6,531 bases of DNA. Source: JBMZCV01 sp049613665. Its GTDB lineage: Bacteria > Bacteroidota > Bacteroidia > Chitinophagales > UBA2359. The stretch lies in contig JBMZCV010000228.1 of NCBI GenBank assembly GCA_049613665.1, forward strand, positions 1 to 6,531, read 5' to 3'. The translations under genes and the position numbers were made by a program. The notes beneath the pieces were generated by a model that saw only the letters and a list, made by a program, of their open reading frames with translations, ran no database searches and was not told the origin of the DNA. This document shows positions 5,965-6,531 of this stretch, one piece after another (the stretch's first letter is position 1; every line of letters starts with the position of its first letter).

Positions 5965-6176
5965 GCTAATATCCTAACGGGATTATGTAACATAGCATGG
6001 GGCTTTAACCCTATGTCTCCAATGATTGCAGAAAATTAGCTCTGAAAGAGCGATATAAAATCGAAAATTGGTTTGTTATTTATATCACTCTTTCAGAGTT
6101 CGTATTAGCATTACCTTTTTTTCATAGGGTTAAAACCCTATGCTATAATATATTACTCCTTTGGAATTTCATAACA
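5965..6176. repeat. Large nested palindromic intergenic repeat
   Basis: Three nested layers of inverted repeats are visible. The inner arms 6040-6059 and 6079-6098 match at 19 of 20 (CTCTGAAAGAGCGATATAAA type). The middle arms 5996-6015 and 6123-6142 match at 18 of 20, and 6123-6142 is itself a palindrome (CATAGGGTT-AA-AACCCTATG). The outer arms (5965-5995 and about 6142-6173) are diverged, near 60%. The left outer arm matches the reverse complement of 1-32 at 30 of 32, so this is one member of a dispersed family. The unit is non-coding. It resembles the abundant palindromic intergenic repeats of Bacteroidota genomes; no transposase is present. Confidence 0.8.
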
Positions 6177-6193
6177 TTAAGCTTTTCAATTAA

Positions 6194-6354
6194 CCTGACG
6201 GCTATGGTGTTATCACCAACAAGTTGTTACGAAAAAATGAGTTTTAAACTCCTTATTTAGTTTTTAGTTGCTGGTGATAACACACAGCAACGGCGAGAGT
6301 TGTCGTTTTTTTAGAATAAAATAGCATGTAATAAAAAGGCTAAAACGCCAATTA
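6194..6354. repeat. Structured intergenic repeat, copy 2
   Basis: This is a direct repeat of 58-208, in the same orientation and again just after a palindrome end. Arms 6207-6222 and 6268-6283 pair over 16 bp with one A-C mismatch (6219/6271) and no bulge, enclosing a 45-nt loop. The loop carries its own hairpin, GAGTTT-T-AAACTC, which is absent from copy 1. Where copy 1 has T78, this copy has C6214 facing G6276, so the helix is kept. The overlapping alternative hairpin GTTGCTG/CAGCAAC (6267-6273 and 6285-6291) is also kept. Confidence 0.8.
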
Positions 6355-6400
6355 CTTATATTACAATGTAAAGTAAGTTTGTTATATTTTTAAAGATGTG

Positions 6401-6421
6401 AGAAATGACATATTTCTAAAA
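6401..6421. repeat. Short dyad repeat, copy upstream of the last start codon
   Basis: This matches 3121-3141 exactly over 21 bases, including the 17-bp dyad AGAAATGACATATTTCT. It lies 59 bases before the ATG at 6481. The flanking bases differ from the earlier copy, so the identity is confined to the repeat itself. Confidence 0.7.
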
Positions 6422-6480
6422 CTACGATAGACTTGTTTCTAATTATTTATAATTTATAATAAATTTTTAGCTTTACTTTT

Positions 6481-6531
6481 ATGAAAATATATAACATTTG
6501 TTTTTTCAAAACCAAATTATATAGTATAAAA
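6481..6531 (+). CDS. Possible start of a gene running off the window
   Basis: An ATG at 6481 opens 17 codons without a stop up to the window end (beginning M-K-I-Y-N-I-C-F-F-K). The strongly AT-rich stretch before it (6435-6480) suits a Bacteroidota promoter and leader region, with TTGTTT then TATAAT-like bases 16 apart, but no exact TAnnTTTG was found. Seventeen codons are too few to identify a product or to exclude chance. Confidence 0.25.
   Translation, partial: MKIYNICFFKTKLYSIK

Noticed and set aside
1..6354. Composite transposon bounded by the direct repeats
   Set aside because: No transposase, integrase or target-site duplication is visible and the genes between are ordinary chromosomal types; dispersed repeats explain the arrangement better.
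5965..6421. CRISPR array
   Set aside because: The repeats are palindromic, of different types and irregularly spaced; there is no repeat-spacer periodicity and no cas gene.

Overview
The window is AT-rich and comes from a Bacteroidota bacterium. The evidence is a type IX secretion (T9SS) C-terminal sorting domain, a choice-of-anchor L adhesin-like protein, a carboxypeptidase-regulatory/TonB-dependent receptor paired with a small DUF6660-like protein, a Bacteroidota-type promoter (TTG / TAnnTTTG), and start codons with no clear Shine-Dalgarno. The genus cannot be read from this stretch.

Layout: 1-286 is non-coding and repeat-filled: the end of a palindromic repeat, then a ~150-bp structured repeat. 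287-895 (+) encodes a membrane-anchored DUF4258 protein. It converges on 1025-1381 (-), a small bactofilin; a perfect 13-bp-stem hairpin lies between them. A 338-bp divergent intergenic region (1382-1719) holds the bactofilin promoter and a 168-bp imperfect palindrome. 1720-3033 (+) encodes a secreted choice-of-anchor L / PKD / T9SS-sorted protein. 3230-3541 (+) encodes a small Cys/His-rich membrane protein (DUF6660-like), followed 123 bp later by a TonB-dependent receptor (3665-5926, +). 5927-6480 is non-coding: a ~210-bp nested palindrome, a second copy of the structured repeat, and another copy of a short dyad repeat. A possible gene start lies at 6481 and runs off the window.

The genes look like independent transcription units, except for the small Cys/His protein and the TonB receptor. 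These two probably form an outer-membrane uptake module, and their Cys and His clusters suggest a metal or metal-complex substrate (inference). The secreted T9SS protein and the bactofilin are ordinary for the phylum.

The most unusual content is intergenic. A composite repeat (palindrome end plus structured element) occurs in direct orientation at both borders, with a long-range helix preserved in both copies despite sequence differences. A 17-bp dyad, AGAAATGACATATTTCT, recurs in three intergenic regions, two of them upstream of start codons. A separate palindrome occupies the upstream region of the secreted protein gene. No complete transposase, CRISPR array, tRNA or rRNA was seen.
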